NCBI GenBank assembly: GCA_028824575.1
Contig: JAPPDN010000950.1
Location: forward strand, 1-7,291
Source of the DNA: Candidatus Poribacteria bacterium
GTDB lineage: Bacteria; Poribacteria; WGA-4E; WGA-3G
Direction: 5' to 3'
DNA: 7,291 bases
The notes beneath the pieces were generated by a model. The model made no database searches, was not told the origin of the DNA, and saw only the letters and a program-made list of their open reading frames with translations. The position numbers and the translations under genes were made by a program. Shown here piece by piece: positions 1 to 5,897 of the stretch (positions are counted from its first letter, which is position 1; each line of letters opens with the position of its first letter).

Positions 1-52
1 CCCATATCCCCCCTTATCAGGGGGGATATGGGGGGTTGGGGGATTTAGGGGG
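1..52. repeat. G-rich hairpin and G-quadruplex-type element
   Basis: Bases 1-13 and 20-32 form a perfect 13-bp inverted repeat (CCCATATCCCCCC and its complement) around the 6-base loop TTATCA. The right arm starts a series of four G runs on the plus strand: 6 G at 20-25, 6 G at 30-35, 5 G at 38-42 and 5 G at 48-52, with spacers of 4, 2 and 5 bases. That satisfies a standard intramolecular G-quadruplex pattern, so the DNA could switch between hairpin and quadruplex. The element touches the window edge and may be longer. Similar CCCCCTTATCAGGGGG elements are, from memory, dispersed in several repeat-rich bacterial genomes, so a mobile or REP-like repeat is the most likely identity. It lies about 110 bp upstream of the promoter of the following gene. 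Confidence 0.7.
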
Positions 53-165
53 TTTAAAGAATGGAAATTCCTACTTTTTGCGTCTAAATATCCGATATTT
101 GCCCAATTTGCGTAAATCCTGTGTAATTAAAGTCCATAATTACCGGACGTTTTATTGGAATTATG
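53..165. other. AT-rich non-coding region upstream of promoter, with 21-bp dyad
   Basis: No credible gene is seen here. Two loosely related stretches occur, TTTTTGCGTCTAAATATCC near 75-93 and AATTTGCGTAAATCC at 105-119, sharing the core TTTGCGT followed by AAAT and CC; they may be degenerate copies of one short intergenic unit. Downstream is a perfect inverted repeat: GTAATTA at 123-129 and TAATTAC at 137-143, separated by 7 bases. With the promoter at 166-194, this dyad is centred at about -68 from the predicted transcription start, a position typical of an activator site, but no regulator is known and AT-rich DNA produces dyads by chance. Confidence 0.4.
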
Positions 166-194
166 TTGACTTATGTTTTTCTTCAACGTATTAT
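166..194 (+). promoter_or_regulatory. Predicted sigma-70-type promoter of the Mrp-family gene
   Basis: TTGACT at 166-171 (5 of 6 matches to the -35 consensus) and TATTAT at 189-194 (5 of 6 matches to -10) are separated by exactly 17 bp. Transcription would begin near 201, giving a leader of about 110 bases before the ATG at 312. The leader carries an 8-bp inverted repeat (AAATGTTA 211-218, TAACATTT 239-246, 20-base spacer) and the tandem repeat at 251-285, so post-transcriptional effects are possible but not shown. Confidence 0.6.
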
Positions 195-250
195 ACAAAA
201 TTACCTAAAAAAATGTTAAACTATTTTCTGGCACGCCGTAACATTTAATG

Positions 251-285
251 ACTGAAAACCGATAACTGAAAACTGATAACCATTC
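251..285 (+). repeat. Tandem 14-bp start-proximal repeat, copy 1
   Basis: ACTGAAAACCGATA (251-264) is followed directly by ACTGAAAACTGATA (265-278), two 14-bp units with one mismatch, then ACCATTC. A related block lies at 1395-1430 before the next gene. Both blocks end in AACCATTC shortly upstream of the Shine-Dalgarno sequence. This is a low-complexity dispersed intergenic repeat; its function is unknown. Confidence 0.7.
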
Positions 286-311
286 TATAAACAACCTGTA
301 GGAGCATAGAT

Positions 312-1268
312 ATGAGATTTCTTAAAAAAGGCGACGACAAAAAACCTAAATCGCAATCAGGATCCGAAACGAAGGGGCATCCCGACCTGAAGGTGATCAG
401 CGGTTCACAAATTTCTGGACGGCAACCCCAACAACAGCCACCACCACAACAGCAACAACCCCAACAACAAAATATCACACTCCCCAATATCAAGTATAAA
501 ATCGCAGTCGCCAGTGGAAAAGGCGGCGTTGGAAAATCTACCGTCGCGACCAATCTCGCGATCGCCTTAGCCAATGCAGGCGGCACGGTCGGGCTGATGG
601 ACGCTGACGCTTACGGTCCCAGTATCCCAACGATGATGGGCATTCAAGAACAACCAAAGGTGAGTCCCGAACGCAAGCTTGTCCCACTCGTTCGCCATAA
701 CATTAAACTCATGTCAATCGGGTTTATGGTGCCAGAGGAGCAGGCGATGATCTGGCGCGGACCGATGTTACACAGTTCTATACGCCAACTCCTTAGCGAT
801 GTAGAATGGGGTGAACTTGATTATCTCATCATTGACTTACCACCGGGTACCGGTGATGTGGCACTCTCTTTAACGCAGGCGATTCCGCTCACAGGTGCAC
901 TCATTGTCACAACGCCTCAAGATGTTGCACTTGCCGATGTCCGGCGTGGCGTTGCCATGTTTGAACGGCTCGGTGTTCCTATTCTTGGCATCATTGAAAA
1001 TATGAGTTATTTCCTCTGTCCGCACTGCAACGAAAAGACAGAAATCTTTAGGAAAGACGGCGGTAAAAATACAAGCGAGCGATTCGGGGTCGCGTTCTTA
1101 GGCCAGATCCCGCTTGATGCTGAAGTCTGCACTGCGGGGGACATCGGCGTGCCAATTGTCGCCGGGCATCCAGAATCTCCGCAATCCGATGCGTTCGGCA
1201 CAGTCGCTCAGGAATTAGCATCCGTATTAGAGGAAAGCGGCGACGACGATGAATTAACTATCCTCTAA
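312..1268 (+). CDS. mrp: Mrp/NBP35-family Fe-S cluster carrier P-loop ATPase
   Basis: This 318-residue cytosolic protein belongs to the Mrp/ApbC/NBP35 branch of the SIMIBI P-loop ATPases, which bind Fe-S clusters at a dimer interface and deliver them to apo-proteins. Residues 67-77 form the deviant Walker A motif (ASGKGGVGKST, K70 and K75), DADAYGPS at 97-104 is the switch region, and LIIDLPPGTGD at 172-182 is Walker B. ENMSYFLCPHC (229-239) contains the conserved C236 and C239 that ligate the bridging cluster. Many bacterial homologues carry a MIP18/DUF59 domain of about 90 residues at the N-terminus. Here there are only about 58 residues, polar and then a tract of 11 Gln and 5 Pro at 38-53. 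The start is set by TAGGAG at 299-304, 7 bases before the ATG. The tail after residue 306 is acidic. A promoter is predicted at 166-194. The next gene is 177 bp downstream on the same strand. The family is certain; the client proteins are unknown. Confidence 0.93.
   Translation: MRFLKKGDDKKPKSQSGSETKGHPDLKVISGSQISGRQPQQQPPPQQQQPQQQNITLPNIKYKIAVASGKGGVGKSTVATNLAIALANAGGTVGLMDADAYGPSIPTMMGIQEQPKVSPERKLVPLVRHNIKLMSIGFMVPEEQAMIWRGPMLHSSIRQLLSDVEWGELDYLIIDLPPGTGDVALSLTQAIPLTGALIVTTPQDVALADVRRGVAMFERLGVPILGIIENMSYFLCPHCNEKTEIFRKDGGKNTSERFGVAFLGQIPLDAEVCTAGDIGVPIVAGHPESPQSDAFGTVAQELASVLEESGDDDELTIL
423..470 (+). repeat. In-frame CAR/CCN codon tract encoding Gln/Pro linker
   Basis: Sixteen consecutive codons (residues 38-53 of the Mrp-family protein) encode only Gln (11) and Pro (5). 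The codons are mostly CAA, CAG and CCA, so the DNA is a near-perfect CAA/CCA microsatellite. Such tracts change length readily by slippage, and the peptide is expected to be a disordered linker in front of the ATPase domain. Confidence 0.8.
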
Positions 1269-1394
1269 GTTAGAAAAATAGAACACAGCTTGCGTAGCTT
1301 CTTTTGCTGACGAGATTTAAAACCAGGGTTCCCACCCGTTACTGGAGAGGGAGAGTTCCTACCGACGGCTGACAGCCGATGGCTGACTGCTAAT
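1269..1394. other. Intergenic spacer after the Mrp gene
   Basis: No gene is supported. AGCT at 1287-1290 and 1296-1299 flank TGCGT, giving only a 4-bp stem near a short T-rich run, which is too weak to call a terminator. CGGCT (1366-1370) and AGCCG (1374-1378) form a 5-bp hairpin with a 3-base loop, followed by a second GGCTGAC copy at 1381-1387. These GGCTGAC/AGCCGAT pieces look like the degenerate upstream part of the repeat block at 1395-1430. No strong promoter for the following gene is visible, so read-through from the Mrp gene is possible. Confidence 0.4.
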
Positions 1395-1430
1395 AACCGA
1401 CAACTGAAAACTGACAACCGACAACCATTC
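1395..1430 (+). repeat. Start-proximal repeat, copy 2
   Basis: AACTGAAAACTGA at 1402-1414 is identical to 264-276 in copy 1, and both blocks finish with AACCATTC (1423-1430 here). Copy 2 has an extra GACAACC-type unit before that end. The repeat stops one base before AAGGAGG (1432-1438), so in both places the repeat directly precedes the ribosome-binding region. Confidence 0.65.
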
Positions 1431-1445
1431 CAAGGAGGCAATCTC

Positions 1446-2555
1446 ATGGCGAATACAGGTTGGGGAAATGTCTACAAAAAACTCGGCGCACGCCCTGTCA
1501 TTAACGCGACCGGTAATCAGACTGTCCGAGGCGGATCCACGCCGTCTCCAGCAGTCCGAGACGCGATGCGCCAAGCAGATGAAAGTTACGTCGAAATGGA
1601 GGAATTGCTCGAAAAATCGGGACAATTTATAGCCGAGCGGTTAGGTGTTGAAGATGCCTACATCACAGCCGGATGCTATACCGCACTCGTCTTGGCATCA
1701 GCGACTGTCATGACGGGGAGCGATCCTGACAAGTGTGCACAACTGCCAAATACCACCGGACTGAAAGACGAAATCGTTTTTCAGAAGATGCAACACTACT
1801 CCTACGACCGCGCATTTACGATTCCGGGCAGTAAACTCATTAATGTAGGCGACGAAAACGGTTGCACCGCTGACGAACTCAACGATGCCATCGGTGAAAA
1901 TACCGCCGCACTCGCATATCTCATCCAACCCAATCAAGGTAAAGCCGTTCCATTGGAAGAGGCACTTGAGATCGCGCACTCGCATAACCTTCCGTTGATT
2001 GCCGATGCCGCATCTCAAATCTATCCGCTTGACTACTTCAGACGCAATGCCCAATCTGCTGACCTTGTCTGTTTCGGTGGCAAGTATTTCAACGCACCGC
2101 ATTCGACAGGGTTCGTCTGTGGCAGAAAGGAACTAATTGAGACTGTACGGAGGCACGGCTTTATCGGACCCCGTCCCGTCGGACGCGGGATGAAAGTTGA
2201 TAGACAGGAGATTATCGGATTGGTAACCGCTATTGACATCTGGCTATCGACAGATCACAATAAACGGTTAAAGGAACAGGATGCAAGGTACGCTGCACTT
2301 ACACAAGGGCTTGAGAATCTTGAGGGTGTGTCCTGCAAGGTGCGTTACCAAGAAAATAGTCATACCCTTTCCAATCTGCATGTTACCTGTAGTGGCAAAG
2401 ATGCAGCGGAGATCGCACGTGGACTGGATGCTGGCACCCCCCGTATCAAAGTGAACACACACGGGAAAGACACGCTTGTGATTAACGCCTACACCCTCAA
2501 TGCTGGAGAAGAGGATATCATCGCAAACGCGTTGCGACATCTCTTGCAGAGGTAG
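1446..2555 (+). CDS. SelA/DgaE-like PLP-dependent enzyme (fold type I)
   Basis: This is a 369-residue protein of the SelA-like group of fold-type I PLP enzymes, which includes selenocysteine synthase and D-glucosaminate-6-phosphate ammonia-lyase (DgaE). VINATGNQTVRGGS at 18-31 is the family's N-terminal signature. LIADAAS at 184-190 supplies D187, expected to contact the PLP ring nitrogen. CFGGKYFNAPHSTG at 209-222 supplies K213, the probable Schiff-base lysine. GRGMKVDRQEIIGLVTAI at 247-264 matches the SelA-like core after the lysine. The protein is shorter than true SelA (about 460 residues) and lacks its N-terminal tRNA-binding domain, and no selenocysteine genes are nearby, so SelA itself is unlikely. 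A lyase, aldolase or racemase acting on a sugar acid or amino acid is more probable. The start is supported by AGGAGG at 1433-1438, 7 bases before the ATG. The gene converges on the minus-strand gene ending at 2628. Confidence 0.88.
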   Translation: MANTGWGNVYKKLGARPVINATGNQTVRGGSTPSPAVRDAMRQADESYVEMEELLEKSGQFIAERLGVEDAYITAGCYTALVLASATVMTGSDPDKCAQLPNTTGLKDEIVFQKMQHYSYDRAFTIPGSKLINVGDENGCTADELNDAIGENTAALAYLIQPNQGKAVPLEEALEIAHSHNLPLIADAASQIYPLDYFRRNAQSADLVCFGGKYFNAPHSTGFVCGRKELIETVRRHGFIGPRPVGRGMKVDRQEIIGLVTAIDIWLSTDHNKRLKEQDARYAALTQGLENLEGVSCKVRYQENSHTLSNLHVTCSGKDAAEIARGLDAGTPRIKVNTHGKDTLVINAYTLNAGEEDIIANALRHLLQR

Positions 2556-2566
2556 TGTTGCCTTTA

Positions 2567-2632
2567 GGTAGATAGCGCGATGGTTTCTGAAACCGTATTT
2601 AGTGCCTATCTCAAATCCGGTTACTATCTACC
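2567..2632. repeat. Inverted repeat in the convergent gap, possible terminator region
   Basis: GGTAGATAG (2567-2575) and CTATCTACC (2624-2632) are a perfect 9-bp inverted repeat enclosing 48 bases. Inside is a second hairpin, GGTTTC (2582-2587) and GAAACC (2589-2594) around one base, extendable to 8 pairs with one G-T wobble. A further CTATCT at 2606-2611 could compete with the outer arm. It lies between two convergent genes and includes the stop codon of the minus-strand gene (2628-2630). There is no good T tract on either strand, so classic intrinsic termination is uncertain. A folded dispersed repeat is an alternative. Confidence 0.45.
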
Positions 2633-3059
2633 GAGTAACGAAGTCTGACCACGGCTTTATATTCAGGGCTCCCAATAGGAAGAAAACAGCCGATCCGCCG
2701 AGTGTCCCTTTCGTGGCGGCTACCAATTGGAGTCTGCGTATTCGCGCTTTGTAGGCATCCGTATAAAAGCTGACATACTCTGCCGATTTGCCGAGAAGTC
2801 GCTCGGCGGGCGGAACGGGCTGGTAGACATAAGCCCCACCGATAGCAATGGAGCCGAGCAAGCAACTCCCGGCTGTCCCTAAAATACCACCAGCGGCAAG
2901 CCACAACGCTGTGTTCACATCGTCTTCGGCATCGTATTCCGCATCCGTTTTGGCATCCAAAGCGACGCTGTTTTGCTGCGCTAAGCACTGTAACGGCATG
3001 TGCCAGATCAATCCTAACATTAAAACAACCAAAGCGTGGAATAGCAAACCTCTTTTCAT
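2628..3059 (-). CDS. Small secreted or membrane protein of unknown function
   Basis: This 143-residue protein has a signal-peptide-like start: a basic MKR followed by a hydrophobic core (residues 5-19), with a plausible cleavage after CLA at 25-27. The LQC at 23-25 is not a good lipobox. An acidic stretch (34-48) follows, then a long Gly/Ala-rich hydrophobic segment (51-79), the segment PPAERLLGKSAEYVSFYTDA (83-102), the basic KARIRR (104-109) and a second hydrophobic segment (about 118-134). Similar proteins with the arrangement DAE-DVN-LW, hydrophobic segment, RLLGKS-EYV-FYTDAYKA, hydrophobic segment are familiar to me from uncultured bacterial genomes, but I know no function. ATG at 3059 is preferred because AAAGGAG (complement of 3065-3071) lies 5 bases upstream. 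An in-frame start at 3095 would add 12 charged residues before the signal peptide and overlap the neighbour. The gene begins 16 bp after the stop of the oxidoreductase gene and is probably co-transcribed with it. Confidence 0.75.
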   Translation of the reverse strand: MKRGLLFHALVVLMLGLIWHMPLQCLAQQNSVALDAKTDAEYDAEDDVNTALWLAAGGILGTAGSCLLGSIAIGGAYVYQPVPPAERLLGKSAEYVSFYTDAYKARIRRLQLVAATKGTLGGSAVFFLLGALNIKPWSDFVTR

Positions 3060-3075
3060 CTCAACTCCTTTGTCC

Positions 3076-4131
3076 CTATGGTAGCGGAATTTCAATAGCG
3101 CGGCGTTCTGTTGTTGCTTTACGTGCCGCTTCTATAATCGCAAGGTTATGATACGCCATCTCTGGACTCACAGGTACCGCTGCGCCTGTAGCAATTGCAT
3201 TAAAGGTCTCCATAAAGTAGCGGGCATGGCCGCTTGCATCCGTGCGTTCTGCTTCATCGAATTCAGGCAATTCCAACTGTTGCCAACCTTCCGCCCTCGT
3301 GAAACGGCGGAGTGCATTTTCTACGTTATGGCGATGATTGACGCGCAGAGAACCGTTCTCAGCGTGCATCTCACACCAACCCGAATCCGTACCCGGCACG
3401 CACCATGCCCCAGCGACAGTCGTGATACCCCCATTTTCATGTTCACACAGCAGCATCGCGATGTCATCAACATCAATGTCAAGCTGCATCGTTTGCACCC
3501 GTGCCTCAACATAGCGTACCGGGGATTGCATCAGCGTACAGACGGAATAAATTTCGTGGTAACTCGTATCAATGATGCAACCGCCACCTTTCGCTTTACT
3601 GGCGCGCCACGCGAATGCAGGGGTCGGATGGTCAGCCGAAAAATCTGCAGGCTTCAATCCCATTCCAGTGCTTCGTCCGAAATGAGGTTTACCTAACGCA
3701 CTGAGTTCTGTCATCGCCACGCGCATCCCCGCGGTGAAGATGTAGTTATGAACCACTGTGTAAGGCACGGCGTTCCGGCATACGGCTTCCAGAATTTTGT
3801 CTGCTTCTTCTAAGTTTGTCGCCATCGGCTTTTCCGAGATGATCGCCACGCCTGCACTTGCCGCTTCGATAACCTGCTCGGCGTGAAGTGAGTGCGGTGT
3901 AGCAATCGTCACGACATCAAGTGCTGCCTGTTCCAGCATCTCGCGGTAATCTATGTATCGGTTTTCTGTAGGAACATCAAACATGTCCCCAATCTTTTGT
4001 AGGTTTTCGGGAACAACATCTGCCAACGCAGTGACCTGAACGGTATCTGTGAGTGCGCGATAGGCACGGGCATGCGTAATTTGCACGATCCCACCACAGC
4101 CAATCAGTCCCAAGCGAATCGGTTTTTTCAT
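3076..4131 (-). CDS. Gfo/Idh/MocA-family NAD(P)-dependent oxidoreductase
   Basis: This 351-residue protein has the family's usual length and layout. An N-terminal Rossmann fold carries GLIGCGGI (8-15) for the dinucleotide, ADVVPENL (37-44) ends the second strand, TIATPHSLHAEQV (75-87) is the typical nucleotide-contact region, and EKPMA (100-104) provides the conserved E100-K101-P102. The C-terminal alpha/beta domain includes GGGCIIDTSYHEI (182-194), where D188 and H192 occupy the catalytic positions. Family members oxidise or reduce sugars, inositols and sugar acids; the substrate here cannot be read from sequence. Start ATG at 4131 is chosen because AAAGGAG (complement of 4139-4145) lies 7 bases upstream. 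A start at 4161 would fall upstream of the predicted transcription start. A promoter is predicted at 4152-4179. The small membrane-protein gene follows after 16 bp, so the two form a likely operon. Confidence 0.92.
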   Translation of the reverse strand: MKKPIRLGLIGCGGIVQITHARAYRALTDTVQVTALADVVPENLQKIGDMFDVPTENRYIDYREMLEQAALDVVTIATPHSLHAEQVIEAASAGVAIISEKPMATNLEEADKILEAVCRNAVPYTVVHNYIFTAGMRVAMTELSALGKPHFGRSTGMGLKPADFSADHPTPAFAWRASKAKGGGCIIDTSYHEIYSVCTLMQSPVRYVEARVQTMQLDIDVDDIAMLLCEHENGGITTVAGAWCVPGTDSGWCEMHAENGSLRVNHRHNVENALRRFTRAEGWQQLELPEFDEAERTDASGHARYFMETFNAIATGAAVPVSPEMAYHNLAIIEAARKATTERRAIEIPLP

Positions 4132-4151
4132 TGTGTTTCTCCTTTGTATAA

Positions 4152-4179
4152 AGTTTAGCACATTTCTATATTATGTCAA
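4152..4179 (-). promoter_or_regulatory. Predicted promoter of the minus-strand oxidoreductase operon
   Basis: Read on the minus strand, a perfect -35 TTGACA (complement of 4174-4179) is followed after 16 bp by TAAACT (complement of 4152-4157), preceded by TGC, an extended -10. Transcription would begin near 4145, giving a leader of only about 14 bases that starts at the Shine-Dalgarno sequence. This supports the ATG at 4131 as the true start. Confidence 0.55.
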
Positions 4180-4182
4180 ATT

Positions 4183-4290
4183 CTTTCGCGGTCCCAGACC
4201 CGGTAGGTGTGGTTTTGCGGTGTACTCACCCCGGGGAATGCCCATAAAGCATTCATACCGTTGATCCATGCGATCTGCATTCAGACAAAA
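4183..4290. other. Divergent intergenic region with small hairpins
   Basis: No gene is seen between the divergent promoters. GAATGC (4236-4241) and GCATTC (4249-4254) form a 6-bp hairpin with a 7-base loop, and GGTG (4219-4222) and CACC (4227-4230) form a shorter one. The heptamer GCATTCA occurs at 4249-4255 and again near 4278-4284. The stretch around 4190-4216 is GC-richer than its surroundings and resembles, from memory only, a decayed dispersed repeat beginning CCCGGTAGGTG. It could also hold operators for either gene. Confidence 0.3.
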
Positions 4291-4316
4291 ATTGTCACAC
4301 CTGTTTCCACAAAATA

Positions 4317-4325
4317 TGCTATAAT
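4317..4325 (+). promoter_or_regulatory. Extended -10 promoter of the S10 peptidase gene
   Basis: TGCTATAAT at 4317-4325 is a perfect extended -10 (TGnTATAAT). The only good -35 candidate, TTGTCA at 4292-4297, is 22 bp away, too far for normal spacing, so the promoter would depend on the TG extension. Transcription would start near 4332, about 56 bases before the ATG. Confidence 0.5.
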
Positions 4326-4387
4326 GCGTTTAATTTTATAAGGCACTATACCACGTCTTACCAGTCAAAAATAGAGAGGAATTCAAT

Positions 4388-5866
4388 ATGAGCCAAGAAG
4401 AAAAGAAAGAATCCGAAGAAACCAAGGACGAAGAGAAAAACGCCGATATACCCGAGGATAAACTTTCGGTGACGCACCACAGCGTTACAATCAACGGTGA
4501 GGAAATGCGTTACACCGCAACAACAGGCACGCTCATCCTCAAAGAAGAAATCGACAAGGAAGGCGAAAAACCGAAAGCAGCCGTTTTCTTCATCGCCTAT
4601 ACGCGCGATGATGTAGAAGATCCGTCTACACGTCCGATAACCTTTTCATTCAACGGCGGACCCGGCTCCTCGTCGGTATGGCTGCACCTTGGAGTCCTCG
4701 GACCGAGATGTGTCAAACCTGACGAAGATGGCGAATTGCCACAGCCGCCCTATCAGTTGACCAATAACGAGTACTCTATCTTAGACAAAACCGATCTCGT
4801 TTTCATCGATCCTGTCAGCACTGGGTTCAGCAGAGCCGTACCGGGAGAAGAAGCGAAGCAGTTCCACGGGTTCAAAAGAGATATTGAATCCGTCGGCGAT
4901 TTTATCCTCCTCTATTTGGGACGCTATCAACGCTGGGGATCCCCGAAGTTCCTCATCGGTGAAAGTTATGGAACAACCCGCGCCGGTGGCCTCGCAGGTT
5001 ACCTTCAGGAACGACACGGCACTTATCTTAACGGCATCATGCTCGTTTCGGTCGTCCTCAACTTCCAGACAATTCGGTTCGCACCCGGCAACGATCTCCC
5101 CTACATCCTCTTTCTGCCGACTTATGCAGCGACAGCGTTTTATCATAACAAATTGGATGAAACCGATACGCAATTAGAAACTTTCATTGACGAGGTCAGA
5201 GAGTTTGCCGTAGGTGACTACACCGTAGCACTCATGAAAGGCAGCGACGTCCCCTCTGAACAACGTGCCGACATTGTTAAGAAACTCGCAAGTTATACTG
5301 GACTCTCACCCGAGTACATTGAACGAACTGACTTGCGAATTAACATCAGTCGATTTTGCAAGGAATTGCTCCGCGATGAAGCACAGACAGTTGGTCGTTT
5401 TGATAGTCGATACAAGGGGATTGACCGCGATTCAGCAGGCGAATATTATGAATATGACCCAAGTTCTGCGGTTGTCCAAGGTGCCTATACCGCGACTCTC
5501 AACGATTATGTACGTGGCGAACTCGAATTCGAGTCGGACCTCCCTTATGAGATCCTGAGCAGACGTGTGCATCCTTGGGACTACAGCGGACATCAGAACG
5601 AATACGTCAATGTCGCTGATACCTTGCGAAAGGCGATGACTGTTAATCCTGCCTTGAAAGTGTTTGTCGCGAACGGGTATTACGACTTGGCAACGCCTTT
5701 TTTGGCATCAGAATATACCTTCAGCCACCTCGGACTCGATGCATCCTTGCAGGATAACATCACGATGGCTTACTATCAGGCAGGGCACATGATGTATATT
5801 GACCAAACGGAATTACAGAAAATGAAAAAGGATCTGGATGCCTACCTTGATGACGTACTTCCGTAA
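4388..5866 (+). CDS. Peptidase S10 (serine carboxypeptidase) family protein
   Basis: This 492-residue alpha/beta-hydrolase belongs to the serine carboxypeptidase family S10, which removes C-terminal residues, usually at acid pH. The oxyanion-region signature FNGGPGSSS is at 88-96. The catalytic triad can be assigned: S193 in IGESYG (190-195), D433 in NGYYDLATP (429-437) and H467 in AGHMMY (465-470). FIDPVSTGFS (139-148) is also characteristic. All key residues are present, so the enzyme should be active. The N-terminus (1-28) is very rich in Glu and Lys and has no hydrophobic stretch, so there is no signal peptide; that is unusual, because most S10 enzymes are secreted, periplasmic or lysosomal. 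AGAGAGGA at 4373-4380 lies 7 bases before the ATG and a promoter sits 56 bases upstream, so a missed upstream leader is unlikely. Neighbours do not indicate a substrate. Confidence 0.93.
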   Translation: MSQEEKKESEETKDEEKNADIPEDKLSVTHHSVTINGEEMRYTATTGTLILKEEIDKEGEKPKAAVFFIAYTRDDVEDPSTRPITFSFNGGPGSSSVWLHLGVLGPRCVKPDEDGELPQPPYQLTNNEYSILDKTDLVFIDPVSTGFSRAVPGEEAKQFHGFKRDIESVGDFILLYLGRYQRWGSPKFLIGESYGTTRAGGLAGYLQERHGTYLNGIMLVSVVLNFQTIRFAPGNDLPYILFLPTYAATAFYHNKLDETDTQLETFIDEVREFAVGDYTVALMKGSDVPSEQRADIVKKLASYTGLSPEYIERTDLRINISRFCKELLRDEAQTVGRFDSRYKGIDRDSAGEYYEYDPSSAVVQGAYTATLNDYVRGELEFESDLPYEILSRRVHPWDYSGHQNEYVNVADTLRKAMTVNPALKVFVANGYYDLATPFLASEYTFSHLGLDASLQDNITMAYYQAGHMMYIDQTELQKMKKDLDAYLDDVLP

Positions 5867-5868
5867 TT

Positions 5869-5897
5869 CTTGTGCCTTAACCACAAGGTAAATTAAA
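5869..5897 (+). repeat. 27-bp direct repeat, copy A, with hairpin
   Basis: Bases 5871-5897 match 5995-6021 at 25 of 27 positions, the differences being C/T at the fifth and A/G at the thirteenth base. CTTGTG (5869-5874) and CACAAG (5882-5887) form a 6-bp hairpin with a 7-base loop just after the peptidase stop codon. The AAGGTAAATTAAA end looks like a ribosome-binding leader, but no start codon follows in this copy. Confidence 0.75.

Noticed and set aside
36..248. 70-codon open frame on the plus strand beginning at a TTG
   Set aside because: It begins inside the G-run element, covers AT-rich DNA with promoter signals, has no ribosome-binding site and encodes no recognisable domain.
251..285. 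CRISPR-like array
   Set aside because: The repeat units are directly adjacent with no spacers, only two units are present, and no cas gene is nearby.
245..586. Minus-strand open frame with a Cys/Gly-rich stretch
   Set aside because: It is antisense to the Mrp gene; the Cys/Gly run is only the complement of the Gln/Pro codon tract.
1287..1315. Possible terminator of the Mrp gene
   Set aside because: The AGCT-TGCGT-AGCT stem is only 4 bp and the T run is interrupted.
1265..1625. Two minus-strand open frames with RLSVFSCRLL- and QLSVISSQPS-type peptides
   Set aside because: They are translations of the ACTGAAAACTGA-type repeat plus antisense of the PLP enzyme gene, and have no start signals.
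1446..2555. Naming the PLP enzyme SelA
   Set aside because: It is too short, lacks the N-terminal tRNA-binding domain and has no selenium-related neighbours.
3060..3095. Upstream start of the small membrane protein at 3095
   Set aside because: It would overlap the neighbouring coding end and put 12 charged residues before the signal peptide; the ATG at 3059 has a strong AAAGGAG.
3148..3696. 182-codon open frame on the plus strand
   Set aside because: It lies antisense within a clear Gfo/Idh/MocA gene and its peptide has no domain-like pattern.
4132..4161. Upstream start of the minus-strand oxidoreductase at 4161
   Set aside because: It lies within the predicted promoter and lacks a ribosome-binding site; the ATG at 4131 fits the Rossmann start and AAAGGAG.
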